From Streptomyces longhuiensis (GTDB lineage Bacteria; Actinomycetota; Actinomycetes; Streptomycetales; Streptomycetaceae): a stretch of 64,000 nucleotides of DNA. Shown in pieces: positions 1-8,815 of the stretch. The notes under the pieces were generated by a model that saw nothing but the letters and a program-made list of their open reading frames with translations, was not told the origin of the DNA and made no database searches. The position numbers and the translations under genes were made by a program. Location: the NCBI RefSeq assembly GCF_020616555.1, contig NZ_CP085173.1, positions 8,076,001-8,140,000 on the forward strand, written 5' to 3'. The number at the start of each line of letters is the position of its first letter. Position 1 is the stretch's first letter.

Positions 1-398
1 CCGGTGTTGTCCTCGATGACTCGGGCGTGGATCGGTCGCACCGCGACCTCCTCGAGGAGCCCCGCGACGGCAGCGGTCGCCACTCCTCGCCCCCACAGGT
101 CCCGGCGGATCCAGTACGTCAGCTCGATGTTTCCCTCGATCGGGAACACCGCCACGCTGCCCACCAGTTTCCCGTCGACCTCCACGCCCCGGTTGGTGAT
201 CTCCGGGTCCGCCAGGATCTTCCGGTGTCTGGCGAGGTACGCCTCACGGTCCTTGGCCTCCTCGGTGACGAAGGCGGCGAGGTGGCGGGCTTCTTCGTCG
301 AGTTGGATCTCGAACAGCCGTGGCAGGTCTTCCTCCCGCAAGGGGCGAAGCGACAGCAGCCCTGGCACGCCTTTCGACACCGCATTCCCTCCGCACAT
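1..398 (-). CDS. GNAT-family (RimJ/RimL-like) N-acetyltransferase, cut by window edge
   Basis: Reading leftwards from the ATG at 398 gives about 132 residues of a RimJ/RimL-type acetyltransferase that runs off the window at base 1. It opens with LRPLREEDLPRLFE, typical of strand 1/helix 1. In the middle are GKLVGSVAVFPIEGNIELTYW and IRRDLWGRGVATAAV; the RGVAT segment is the acetyl-CoA pyrophosphate-binding loop. IHARVIEDNT follows just before the edge, matching the conserved A.....N segment of the family. These enzymes move an acetyl group from acetyl-CoA to an amine, such as a protein N-terminus or small molecule; the substrate cannot be told. A GTG at 380 is an alternative start. The C-terminal quarter is missing only because the window ends. 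Confidence 0.85.
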   Translation of the reverse strand, partial: MCGGNAVSKGVPGLLSLRPLREEDLPRLFEIQLDEEARHLAAFVTEEAKDREAYLARHRKILADPEITNRGVEVDGKLVGSVAVFPIEGNIELTYWIRRDLWGRGVATAAVAGLLEEVAVRPIHARVIEDNT

Positions 399-692
399 GT
401 CAGGGATCGTCGATCCTTGGAGACACGCGATCCTACGGTTGCGCGATACCTCGTGCGGGGCACTTCACGGTATTCGGAGCCGGTCTTACGGGACACGAGA
501 GCGCGGCGGTGCACCGCCAGGTTCCGATGATCTTGGTCGTGAACCCGTCCTCCAGGAGCTTCACCAGTGCGTACGGCCCTGCCCTACCAACCGCCAGCCC
601 CCACTGCCAGGTTGGCGAGGGCTCAGTGTTCGTTGTCCGCGCGGAACGAACACACAGGGCCAGGGGCATGGCCATCGCAACGCGGTGTGCGG

Positions 693-1139
693 TCACGGCT
701 CTCGGATCGGTTCGGGCCTGCCCGGACTTTGTGGATTTCCCGCGGCGGGAGATCTGAAGACCCACCATCGAAACGCACCGTAATTCGCCACCGCATTAAT
801 GATGGTCGACGTCGTCTTGGCCGCTACGTACGCTAGGCCCAGAGCGGTCAACCCGGTGACCGTCGCCACGGTTGCACAGTAATTCAGTACGACGAGCACA
901 AGGTATTTGGCAAAGGCCGGGCCGGCCATCGCTCCGCTTCGGAAGACGAAGGATCTGTTGAGGCCGAAGTTGACCGCCAGTACGGTGACGAACGACAGTG
1001 AGGTGGCCCCGGCCAATGGCATATGAAGTACACCGTGCAGCAGGACCAGCGTCCCTACGTCGATGATGTAGCACAGCCCTCCCACAAGGAGGAATCTTGT
1101 CGTATCGGCCGACGCAAAGCGGCAAGCAGAGTTCCACAT
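693..1139 (-). CDS. GtrA-family membrane protein
   Basis: The 148-residue protein has four hydrophobic segments: FLLVGGLCYIIDVGTLVLLH, LSFVTVLAVNFGLNRSFVF, a third around YLVLVVLNYCATVATVTGL, and a last one leading into the C-terminal NYGAFRWWVFR. This is the GtrA plan, with the hallmark N..L.R.FVF after TM2 and the closing R.WVF. GtrA proteins are thought to help flip or present polyprenyl-phosphate-linked sugars for transfer to surface polymers. It is divergent from the GT2 gene starting at 1230, the usual GtrA partner, across a roughly 90-bp intergenic region. ATG 1139 has only a weak purine-rich Shine-Dalgarno. The sugar is not predictable. Confidence 0.88.
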   Translation of the reverse strand: MWNSACRFASADTTRFLLVGGLCYIIDVGTLVLLHGVLHMPLAGATSLSFVTVLAVNFGLNRSFVFRSGAMAGPAFAKYLVLVVLNYCATVATVTGLTALGLAYVAAKTTSTIINAVANYGAFRWWVFRSPAAGNPQSPGRPEPIREP

Positions 1140-1229
1140 TCTCTGAATGATTTCTGGTACCTTCCTCCGTGCTCAAGGCCGTCGTCGCCGGCGGGTTCCA
1201 GGAAAAGAACCGTGAGAGGGTTTTTCTTC

Positions 1230-2195
1230 GTGTATCAGAACATGAAAGTCGCCGTCGTGGTGCCGGCGTACAACGAGGAAAAGCTGATCGCCCGGACGAT
1301 CAGCACCATGCCCGATTTCGTCGACCATATCGTGGTGATCGACGACGCCAGCAGTGACGAGACGGCGTCCGAGGCGATCGACGCCGGCGACCCGCGGATG
1401 GTGCTCATCCGGCACGAGAACAACACCGGAGTCGGTGGAGCGGTGTGCGACGGGCACCAGGAGGCATTGCGGCTGGGCTGCGACGTCTCGGTGGTCATGG
1501 CCGGCGACGGACAGATGGACCCGGACTATCTTCCAGCCCTGCTCGCTCCGATCTGTGACGGGACCGCCCTCTTCACGAAGGCCAACCGTTTCTACTCTCG
1601 CGACTCCTACCGGGGCATGCCGAAATACCGGATTCTCGGCAACATCATTCTTTCTTTCATGACCAAGCTGGCGTCCGGGTATTGGCACCTGTTCGACCCG
1701 CAGAACGGGTACACCGCGATTCACAGGACGGCACTGGAACGGCTGAATCTCGACCGCGTGGCCAAGGACTACTCGTTCGAGAACGACCTTCTGATCAATC
1801 TGAACATCCTCCGGATCCCCGCCTGCGACGTCCCTGTCCCCGCGGTCTACGGGAGTGAGGTGTCCACCATGCGGATGCACAAGGTCATTCCGGCACTGAT
1901 CGCTCAGCTGGCACGCGGGACCGGCCGACGTGTCGTCCTGAAATATGTTGTCTTCTCCTTCTCGCCGATCGCTCTCCTGCTCCTGGCGGGCCTGTGTCTT
2001 ATCGCCTTCGGCGGCGCGGCGAGCACCTGGGTATTGATCCACACGCTCGGGCCTGCGAGTGCCAGCGCAGGAAGTGTCCTGCTCGCGTCCCTGCCGATCC
2101 TCACCGGGATTCACTTTCTCATCGGCGCCCTCATGCTCGATATCCAGGAGAGTCCGGACCGCCGGGCCGCCACTGTCGGAATCGGAGGCACCTGA
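1230..2195 (+). CDS. Family 2 glycosyltransferase, polyprenol-phosphate sugar synthase-like, with C-terminal membrane segments
   Basis: The 321-residue enzyme begins with VAVVVPAYNEEKLIARTI (GT2 nucleotide-binding strand) and DHIVVIDDASSDET. VVMAGDGQMDPDYLP carries the DGQ acidic motif of dolichol-phosphate-mannose-synthase-like enzymes. Two hydrophobic segments near residues 235-265 and 275-305 form a C-terminal anchor. It should charge a polyprenyl phosphate with a sugar on the cytoplasmic face. GTG 1230 is chosen because GAGAGG lies 10 nt upstream; ATG 1242 (MKVAVVV) is the alternative, at 22 nt. With the divergent GtrA gene it forms the classic two-component cassette for decorating surface glycans. 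Confidence 0.87.
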   Translation: MYQNMKVAVVVPAYNEEKLIARTISTMPDFVDHIVVIDDASSDETASEAIDAGDPRMVLIRHENNTGVGGAVCDGHQEALRLGCDVSVVMAGDGQMDPDYLPALLAPICDGTALFTKANRFYSRDSYRGMPKYRILGNIILSFMTKLASGYWHLFDPQNGYTAIHRTALERLNLDRVAKDYSFENDLLINLNILRIPACDVPVPAVYGSEVSTMRMHKVIPALIAQLARGTGRRVVLKYVVFSFSPIALLLLAGLCLIAFGGAASTWVLIHTLGPASASAGSVLLASLPILTGIHFLIGALMLDIQESPDRRAATVGIGGT

Positions 2196-2231
2196 CCGGC
2201 GGCTGCGGATACCGGACGGCGACTTCTTGAA

Positions 2232-2855
2232 TCAGGCCTCCGTGAGAACACCGTCCTTCTCGGTGTGCAGCACGCCGGTGTGCGGGCACTCCCACATGCC
2301 GGGCGAGCCGGGGAGCGCACGGAGCCGCTGCCCCGCGCGGCCCACCCAGCCGATGCGACGGGCCGGGACGCCGGCGACGAGAGCGAAGTCCGGCACGTCC
2401 CGCGTCACCACGGCGCCGGCGGCGACCATCGCCCAGCGGCCGACGCGGACCGGGGCCACGCAGACCGAGCGCGCGCCGAGCGATGCACCCTCGGCGACCG
2501 TGACCCCCACCGGCTCCCAGTCGCCGCGTCCCTTGGGGCGACCTGCGGGGTCGACCGAGCGCGGGTTGTGGTCGTTCGTGAGTACGACCGCGGGGCCGAC
2601 GAAGACGCCGTTGCCGAGCTCCGCCGGCTCGTAGACCAGGGCGAGGTTCTGAATCTTGACCCCGTCGCCGATCCGGACACCGGGGCCGACATAGGCGCCC
2701 CTCCCCACGACGCAGTCATCGCCGAGCACGGCCTGCTCACGGATCTGGGCGAGTTCCCACACGGCGGTGCCGGGACCCAGTGCGGCCGACGCGTCGACCT
2801 GGGCCCCGGCCGCCATCCGGACCGGGGCAAGGGACACTTCACTGTTCTGTTTCAT
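2232..2855 (-). CDS. Left-handed beta-helix (hexapeptide-repeat) N-acetyltransferase, WbpD/WlbB-like
   Basis: The 207-residue protein has repeated [LIV]-G-x4 hexapeptides from about residue 15 to 160, for example AVLGDDCVVGRGAYVGPGV and IGDGVKIQNLALVYEPAEL. The segments AVWELAQIREQAVLG, LTNDHNPRSVDP and AMVAAGAVVTRDVPDFALV are typical of acyltransferases that N-acetylate the amino group of nucleotide-activated amino sugars such as UDP-2-acetamido-3-amino uronate. The conserved TNDHNPR loop supplies the presumed catalytic His. The C-terminal GMWECPHTGV could be a small zinc-binding tail. It ends 36 bp from the convergent GT2 gene and fits a surface-glycan role. No strong Shine-Dalgarno precedes ATG 2855. 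Confidence 0.85.
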   Translation of the reverse strand: MKQNSEVSLAPVRMAAGAQVDASAALGPGTAVWELAQIREQAVLGDDCVVGRGAYVGPGVRIGDGVKIQNLALVYEPAELGNGVFVGPAVVLTNDHNPRSVDPAGRPKGRGDWEPVGVTVAEGASLGARSVCVAPVRVGRWAMVAAGAVVTRDVPDFALVAGVPARRIGWVGRAGQRLRALPGSPGMWECPHTGVLHTEKDGVLTEA

Positions 2856-2984
2856 GTGCTGTGGAACGACCCAACGGGCGTCTGGGTGCGGCGACTTGGT
2901 CCGTTCGCCGCCTCGCTCCCGCTCAGGTGGCTGCGCGGCCTGCTGACGAGGACGGTGTTCGGGTGTTCCTACCGGCCCGTTCTC

Positions 2985-3410
2985 CTACCAGCTTGACGGG
3001 TACTCGCCGCAGACGGGCCCGAGGACGACGCATTCGCTCTCTGCCTCATGACACATGTGCAGCGTGAAACAGTGTTGGATCGCGCCGTAGAAGTATCCGA
3101 CGACGGTCTCTCCTGCTCCCACCGTTTCCGTGACTCTGCCTGATTCGGGACCCCCGGTCACATCCACGTACCACACGGTGTAAGTCATCGGCCGAGCGCC
3201 GCGGTTGGTGATGACGTACTGGAGGCCGGTCACGTCCTGGACCTCTCGGGCCGTGACGCAGACCTGTGTGCTGCCCAGATCTCCGCAGGCACTGGCGACC
3301 GGCGGTGCCTCTCGCGCGGGCTCCGCGTCGGCGGTCGGGACGGGAACGCCCAGCGCGATCGTCGACACCGTTGCGCCGACCAGTACGGTGCGCCGCGAGA
3401 TCTCCTTCAT
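2985..3410 (-). CDS. Tat-exported cysteine-rich hypothetical protein
   Basis: This 141-residue protein has a clear twin-arginine signal, MKEISRRTVLVGATVSTIAL, then a cleavage region near ADAEPA. The mature part of about 110 residues has six cysteines (in ACGDLG, QVCVTA, HCFTLHMCH, ECVVL and VCGEY), suggesting disulfides formed outside the cell. The centre, LQYVITNRGARPMTYTVWYVDV, reads like a beta-sandwich. GGAGAG lies 8 nt before ATG 3410. It is transcribed in the same direction as the tachylectin/DMFase fusion (3450-5501), which lies 39 bp upstream, so the two may be co-expressed. I do not recognise the family and no catalytic motif is evident. Confidence 0.7.
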   Translation of the reverse strand: MKEISRRTVLVGATVSTIALGVPVPTADAEPAREAPPVASACGDLGSTQVCVTAREVQDVTGLQYVITNRGARPMTYTVWYVDVTGGPESGRVTETVGAGETVVGYFYGAIQHCFTLHMCHEAESECVVLGPVCGEYPSSW

Positions 3411-3449
3411 GTTCTCTTCTCTCCGTCAGTGAGGTCGGACCAGGAGGAA

Positions 3450-5501
3450 CTAGGCGACCGCTTGCGTGAAAACGTTCAGCAGGAGTTTCTGGATCGCGGT
3501 GTCGATCGGAACGCTGCCTGTGAAGGACAGGGAGCCGACCGAGAACACCCAGCCTTTGGTGGCGATGGGGGGCACGTACAGCATTTCGGCTCCGCCCGTC
3601 TTGTTGAGACCCTCCGCGATGAGCACGGAACCGGGGACGGCAACCTGCCGGCGGTCGACTTCCCAGCCGCTGGCGGCGATGTCGTAGGAGACGCTGCCGA
3701 AGGTGTCTCCCACGCTCAGGCCGGTACCCGCTGTAAAGGGATTGCTGGTGGTGTCGCGTACCTGGTACGGGGCGAAGCTCATATACGTCGGCTGGTAGTG
3801 CGATACGCCCAGGATTTGCGATTCGGGCTGCCCGGAGTCCGCGTAGACATCTCGGCTGCCGTCGGGCCGCCGGAAAATGATCGCAGTACCGTCCGCCGTG
3901 TACTGCATCCGTTCGTAGATGCCGTTGCCGCCCAGGTAAATGATGCGCCCGCCGTTGTTCTGGAAGGCCACGACGTTGTCACGCGCGGTTTGTGAGAAAT
4001 ACTCGGGATGCGTGGTCAGCACCAGCGCCTTGTAATTTCCGCCCTGCGCGGGTGTCCGCAGCCAGTTGGCGCCCGTCGCGTGCAGGTCGGTGTCGGCGTA
4101 GCAGTCGTAGGGGATGTTCTTTGAGCTCATCCATCGAAACAGCTGCAGGTCGCTGTAGAGCAGATGGTCGATGATGCCGGTCGCGGTCGTGTAGAAGTTG
4201 TCCCACGAGGTTCCCGTATTGGGGCGCTGCATGGTGACTGTGCGCTGGGCGCCGGCTTGGCCGGTCGTGTATTGGTTGTGCCCGCCCCAGAAATTGTAGG
4301 CATTATACGTATTGGTGGGCACCAGGACGGCGATCTGCCGCTGTGGTGATGAGGGCCGCACGACGAACATCACGCTGTGTTCTTTGCCCTGGGGTGATTT
4401 CAATTGTGAGGCGTAGACACCCGAAGGCCAGCTTGTCCCCGTCCCCACGGAGACGGAAAAGGACTGGCTCCACCCGCAGCCCGCGCTGTGGTAACCGTCC
4501 TGCAGCAGCTGGAACTGCCCGGTGCGACTGGTGGGCTGGGTGACTACGACGGGGGACCCCGCGGTGGGAGCGAGGCGAAGGGTGGAGGACGTGTACGAAG
4601 GGAAGGTGGTGGAGACGTGGATGCCCAGACTCGTGCCCTGCCGAGTGGACACCGAGGTCGGATATCCCTGCAGTGCCGCGGAATCCTCGCGGGTGAACCC
4701 CGAACCGACCACGGCGCCGGACCCGCCGGCCCATTGGACACCGCTGGTGTTCACGGTCTCGGAGTTGAGCAGGCGATACCACTGGAGTTGGTTGTCGGGG
4801 CCCGGAGGGTTGGCGGTGTTCGTCTTGATCTTGTACACGGCACCGGAGCCGTTGGAGAAAAGCGCCCTCTCGAACGGCCCCAAAATGGTGGTGTCAATAG
4901 GCGCGCCACCGTTCGCCCAGTTGAACGTTCCGTTTGTCCCGAGGTAGCGGAACCAGCTGAGCGCGCTGCCGTGCCGTGTTCCGAAAATAACCCCGTTCGG
5001 ATCGGCGAACAGTTGGGTGTATGTCTGCCATTGCGAACCGATCTTGGAACCTGAATTCGCCGCCCAGCTGAAGGAGCCGTTGGTGCCGGTGTATTTGTAC
5101 CAGCGGAGGTCTCCGTTGCCGTCCTCCGCGTAGAGGACGTTGTTCCATCCGCCGATCACCCGCGGGAAGTTCCATTGGGTACCGATTCGGGTGCCGCTTG
5201 CCGAGTGCCAGCTGCCGGCGCCGGTGTTGATGTCGGACAGCATGTATCGGTACCAGAGAAGGTCCCCGTTGGGCATGAATGCGAAGATCTGTCCGTCGGC
5301 TGCGGCCAGGACGAAACGGAATTTGTGCCAGGCGGTCCCGATCAGCCGGCCCGAGCCGGCGTTTGCCCAGGATGCGGGAGTGCCGGTTGTCCAGTTGATA
5401 TGCCGATACCAATAAAGATTTCCGTCGGCCTGAATCGCGTAAATAATTCCGTTGCCGCCGGGCACCAAGTTCAAGAACCGTTGTTGAGGGTCGTAAGCCA
5501 T
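3450..5501 (-). CDS. Tachylectin-2-like five-bladed propeller fused to N,N-dimethylformamidase large-subunit-like domain
   Basis: The 683-residue protein has two parts. Residues 1 to about 265 hold five blade-like repeats of about 47 residues, each with a [GN]-[DN]-L-x-W-[YF]-[RK] core (NLYWYRH, DLLWYRY, DLRWYKY, ALSWFRY, QLQWYRL). Five is the blade count of tachylectin-2, which binds N-acetylamino sugars. From about residue 290 on it resembles the C-terminal domain of the N,N-dimethylformamidase large subunit: AVLVPTNTYNAYNFWGGHNQ, LFRWMSSKNIPYDCYADTDL, ALVLTTHPEYFS and GRIIYLGGNGIYER. No signal peptide or TM segment is visible, which is odd for a lectin-like protein. A lectin-targeted amidase or a glutamine-amidotransferase-like fold is possible; the substrate is unknown. 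It neighbours a wall-polymer operon. Confidence 0.82.
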   Translation of the reverse strand: MAYDPQQRFLNLVPGGNGIIYAIQADGNLYWYRHINWTTGTPASWANAGSGRLIGTAWHKFRFVLAAADGQIFAFMPNGDLLWYRYMLSDINTGAGSWHSASGTRIGTQWNFPRVIGGWNNVLYAEDGNGDLRWYKYTGTNGSFSWAANSGSKIGSQWQTYTQLFADPNGVIFGTRHGSALSWFRYLGTNGTFNWANGGAPIDTTILGPFERALFSNGSGAVYKIKTNTANPPGPDNQLQWYRLLNSETVNTSGVQWAGGSGAVVGSGFTREDSAALQGYPTSVSTRQGTSLGIHVSTTFPSYTSSTLRLAPTAGSPVVVTQPTSRTGQFQLLQDGYHSAGCGWSQSFSVSVGTGTSWPSGVYASQLKSPQGKEHSVMFVVRPSSPQRQIAVLVPTNTYNAYNFWGGHNQYTTGQAGAQRTVTMQRPNTGTSWDNFYTTATGIIDHLLYSDLQLFRWMSSKNIPYDCYADTDLHATGANWLRTPAQGGNYKALVLTTHPEYFSQTARDNVVAFQNNGGRIIYLGGNGIYERMQYTADGTAIIFRRPDGSRDVYADSGQPESQILGVSHYQPTYMSFAPYQVRDTTSNPFTAGTGLSVGDTFGSVSYDIAASGWEVDRRQVAVPGSVLIAEGLNKTGGAEMLYVPPIATKGWVFSVGSLSFTGSVPIDTAIQKLLLNVFTQAVA

Positions 5502-5599
5502 GTCTTTCGGTGCCCTTCCGAATGAACAGTCGTGAGCAGGGATGATTGTGTGTCATTTGTCCATGCGCAAGAATCGACACGATCTGATCGGGGCGAGGG

Positions 5600-7144
5600 T
5601 CATTTAGATGGCACAACCGGGCGAATCAAGTCGCCACGGCCTCCGCTCCTGGAGCGTTCGACGGGTTCGGCCCGGAGGGCCGGGATCAGCGACAGGCAGA
5701 GCACGCCGATGAACATGGGTGCTGCCATGTAGCGGAAGCACGGCGCGGGGTTGGCGGCGAGCACGGTGAGCTGCACGCCGAGAGAGACGCCCGCGAGGGC
5801 GAGCAGGGCACGTCGGCGGCGCGCCCGGGTGAGCAGGGCGACCAGCGCATAGGTGGCGTAACACCAGGTGGCACCGCGCCACAGGAGCCACTCCAGCTGG
5901 GGGACACCGAAGGCGGAGCGGCCGAAAGTGGCGGCGTGGTTGAGGGCGTGGGACAGCGGTCGGGCCTTGATCAGCAACCGGTAGGGGCTGTCCTCGATCG
6001 GGCCGAAACCCCATAGGTCGGCGGGAATCGATGTGCCGTACGTCCAGGTCCTGGCGTCCTTGCTTTCCGGTCCGGGGAAGACGGCCCAGGCGATGTGGGC
6101 CCGGCACAGGCGTGCGCCGAGGATCTGCTGCGGGGACTCGCGCAGGGTGCGCCACCACAACCGCACCAGCGGTTCGGTGAGACGGCCGGCCGTGGTCCGG
6201 TTCAGCGAGGGGTTGTAGTAGAGCACGTCGGACACGTAGCAGTTGGTGCCGGCGTCGTGCCAGGTCGAGAGCGGTGCCACCCGGGCCATCAGCCGGAGAT
6301 CGACCGGGCTGAACTGTGCGGGTGTACGCGCGTACGTCACGGCGAGGTCGGCGTAGTGCAGGTTGTAGAGGAACGCCTTGCTCGGCTGCTCGATGCCGAC
6401 CGCCGGATAGATCACGAGGGCGAGCAGCAGGGTCAGGGTGGTGGTGGCGGCTGCCAGCCCGGCGATCAGGAGCCGGGCCCCGGGCAGCGCCAGGAGAAGG
6501 GCCAGCGAGGCGATCACTGACACCGGGAAGCCGTTGTTGCGGAAGAGGTCGACACCCAGCAGCCCGGCGCACAGCAGCATGAGCTCCGAACGCCGCAGAC
6601 GGCCGTTCCACGCGCCGTTCGTACGCCTGCCGATCAGCCGTACGGACACGGCAAACACCAGCACCGCACAGATCGTGAACGGCACGTCCTTCCACACGAA
6701 GACGACGAAGGACCCGAGCGGTGGGGTCGCCGCGCAGGCCACCGCGGCCGGTGCGCTCCACCGCCCCCGTACCCCCAGAGTCCGCAGGCCCGCGCAGGCA
6801 TGGGCGAGCACGGCGGACATCGCGATGGTCTGCAGCAGCGTCAGGGCCGAGAAGTCCCCCGTGATGTGGAGGGTCAGCCAGACCAGCGCGTTGTAGAGCA
6901 CCGAATGGTCCGAGCGCCAGTGGCCGGTGGATACCTGCCATGTGTAGACCACCGAGTCCACGCTCATCAGGCCTGGATAGAAGGCCGCCCACCACAACAG
7001 GTAACAGGCCTGGCACGAGACGAAGACGGCCAGGGGCAAACGCAGCGCCGGCGGTACGTGCGACCGCAGGGCCCGCAGCCTCGAGGCCGCCGGCACCCCG
7101 GATCCACCGGCTCGGGCTGGGGAAGGGAGCCGGGCGTCTGACAC
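5600..7144 (-). CDS. Polytopic membrane protein of wall-polymer cluster, DUF6020-like (paralogue B)
   Basis: Translation from GTG 7144, with AGGAGA 8 nt upstream, gives 514 residues with about 10-12 hydrophobic segments. The first follows a short cytoplasmic tail (LPLAVFVSCQACYLLWWAAF). Recognisable blocks are VDSVVYTWQVSTGHW..DHSVLYNAL, WKDVPFTIC, FRNNGFPVSVIASLALLL, YNLHYADLAVTYA and AHIAWAVFPGP; they recur in the gene just upstream (7209-8750), so the two are tandem paralogues. The plan, with a large loop between TM segments and an acidic D.x.Y motif after TM1, recalls GT-C-type membrane transferases or DUF6020 proteins. A role in polymer glycosylation or export is inferred from position. 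It is the last gene of a five-gene minus-strand operon. Confidence 0.75.
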   Translation of the reverse strand: MSDARLPSPARAGGSGVPAASRLRALRSHVPPALRLPLAVFVSCQACYLLWWAAFYPGLMSVDSVVYTWQVSTGHWRSDHSVLYNALVWLTLHITGDFSALTLLQTIAMSAVLAHACAGLRTLGVRGRWSAPAAVACAATPPLGSFVVFVWKDVPFTICAVLVFAVSVRLIGRRTNGAWNGRLRRSELMLLCAGLLGVDLFRNNGFPVSVIASLALLLALPGARLLIAGLAAATTTLTLLLALVIYPAVGIEQPSKAFLYNLHYADLAVTYARTPAQFSPVDLRLMARVAPLSTWHDAGTNCYVSDVLYYNPSLNRTTAGRLTEPLVRLWWRTLRESPQQILGARLCRAHIAWAVFPGPESKDARTWTYGTSIPADLWGFGPIEDSPYRLLIKARPLSHALNHAATFGRSAFGVPQLEWLLWRGATWCYATYALVALLTRARRRRALLALAGVSLGVQLTVLAANPAPCFRYMAAPMFIGVLCLSLIPALRAEPVERSRSGGRGDLIRPVVPSK

Positions 7145-7208
7145 GGCGGAGTTCTCCTGGGCGATCGGGACTGGAGCGGCGAGTGGTGTGAGCTGGTGCG
7201 AGGCCTTC

Positions 7209-8750
7209 TTATGGGGCGTACTCCACGTTCTTCGGTGGGGTGGTGGTGGCCGGTGTAGCTCGGGGCGCCCGGGGCGGGGTGACGGGACCCACCGCACCGC
7301 GCAGGGCGGGCAGGAGTGACAGGCAGAGCACGCCGATGAACATGGGGGCCGCCATGTAGCGGAAGCACGGTGAGGGGGTCGCGACCAATACGGTGAGCTG
7401 AGTGCCGAAGGTGACGCCCGCCAGTGCGAACAGGGGGCGGCAGCGGCGCGACCGGGCGAGCCGGGTGACGAGCGCATAGGTGGCGTAGGACCAGATCGCG
7501 CCACGCCAGAGGAGCCACTCCAGCTGGGGGACGTGGGCGGCGGAGTAGGCGAAGGAGCCGACGTGGTGGAGGTCTTCGGACAGGGGCCGCGGCTGGGCCG
7601 CCCTGTTGTACGGGCTCGTCCTCATCTCCGCGTACCACTTGTAGAACGCCGGATCCACCCGGTTGAGCGCGTTGTACGTCCTGCCGCCTTGAGCCTGCGG
7701 CCCGGGGAAGACGGCCCAGGCGATGTGTCCGCGGCAGATCCGTGCGCCCAGCACCCTCTGGGGGGCCTTACGCAGAGTGCGCCACCACAACTGGACGAGT
7801 GGCTCGGTGAGTTGGTCGGTGACGTGCCGGTTGAGCTTGCGGTACAGGGGGTCGGAGGCAAAGCACGTGGTTCCCGTCGTGCGCCAGTCCGAGAGCGGCG
7901 CCGTCTTGGCCATCAGCCGCAGATCGTCCTTGGTGAACAGCTCGGGTGCCTGCGCGTAGGTGACCGACAGGTCGGCGTAGTGGAGGTTGTAGACGAGCGT
8001 TCTGGGCGGCTTCTGGATGCCGACCGCTCCGTAGACCACGAACATCAGCGTCAAGGTCACGGCAGTGGTGACGGTGACCAGCGCGGCGATCACGCGCCGC
8101 GCACCGGGCAGCACCACAAGAAGGCACAGCGCGGCGATCACGGCGACAGGGAAGCCGTTGTTGCGGAAGAGGCTGATGCCGAAGAAGCCGACGCACAGCA
8201 GCAGGAGTTCGGAGCGGCGCAGACGGCCGTTCCAGGTTCCCCGCAGCCTCCTGCCCGTCAGTCGTGCCGTGACGGCGAACACCGCCAACGCGCAGATCGT
8301 GAACGGTACGTCCTTCCCCACGTAGACGGTGAACGAGGCGAGCGGCGGGGCCAGGGCGCACGCCAGCGCGGCCGGTGCGCTCCATCGCCCGCGTACGCCG
8401 ATGGTGCGCAGGCTCGCGCACGCGTAGGCGAGCACGGCGGACATCGCGATTGACTGACACAACGTCAGGGCTCCGAAGCCGCCCGTGGTGTTGAGGCTCA
8501 GCCAGAGCAGAGAGTTGTAGAGGACCGAGTGGTTGGAGATCCAGTGGTCGGTGGTGACCTGCCAGGTGTACGCGAGCGCGTCGTAGTCGATCAATCCCGG
8601 GTAGAAGGCCATCCACCAGAGCAGGTAGCAGGCCTGGCAGGAAAGGAAGACGACGAGCGGCAAACGCACCGCCGGCGGCACGCGCGTCCACATGGCCCGG
8701 GCCTTCGCGGTCGCGGCCCGAGGCCCGGACCCGTGCGGAGCGTCTGGCAT
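7209..8750 (-). CDS. Polytopic membrane protein of wall-polymer cluster, DUF6020-like (paralogue A)
   Basis: ATG 8750, preceded by AGGAGA at 8 nt, gives 513 residues, nearly the same length as its downstream paralogue. Shared blocks include LPLVVFLSCQACYLLWWMAF, the acidic motif IDYDALAYTWQ after TM1, GKDVPFTICALAVF, FRNNGFPVAVIAAL, YNLHYADLSVTYA, GHIAWAVFPGP and a C-terminal CFRYMAAPMFIGVLCL. About ten TM segments are predicted. The two copies differ most in the extracytoplasmic loop near residues 300-390. The gene lies 65 bp below the third GT2/CDP-glycerol transferase and 65 bp above paralogue B, consistent with one transcript. Function is not established; a lipid-linked sugar transferase or polymer flippase would fit. 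Confidence 0.75.
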   Translation of the reverse strand: MPDAPHGSGPRAATAKARAMWTRVPPAVRLPLVVFLSCQACYLLWWMAFYPGLIDYDALAYTWQVTTDHWISNHSVLYNSLLWLSLNTTGGFGALTLCQSIAMSAVLAYACASLRTIGVRGRWSAPAALACALAPPLASFTVYVGKDVPFTICALAVFAVTARLTGRRLRGTWNGRLRRSELLLLCVGFFGISLFRNNGFPVAVIAALCLLVVLPGARRVIAALVTVTTAVTLTLMFVVYGAVGIQKPPRTLVYNLHYADLSVTYAQAPELFTKDDLRLMAKTAPLSDWRTTGTTCFASDPLYRKLNRHVTDQLTEPLVQLWWRTLRKAPQRVLGARICRGHIAWAVFPGPQAQGGRTYNALNRVDPAFYKWYAEMRTSPYNRAAQPRPLSEDLHHVGSFAYSAAHVPQLEWLLWRGAIWSYATYALVTRLARSRRCRPLFALAGVTFGTQLTVLVATPSPCFRYMAAPMFIGVLCLSLLPALRGAVGPVTPPRAPRATPATTTPPKNVEYAP

Positions 8751-8815
8751 GGCGAGGATCTCCTGGGTGTTCGGACCGGAGCGGCCGGCGGGAGGTGACG
8801 CTTGAGGTCGCACGG

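Noticed and set aside
433..768. A minus-strand frame with a segment resembling LVKLLEDGFTTKIIGTW
   Set aside because: It looked at first like a transposase helix, but it has no further match, overlaps the GtrA 3' end and lacks a plausible start signal.
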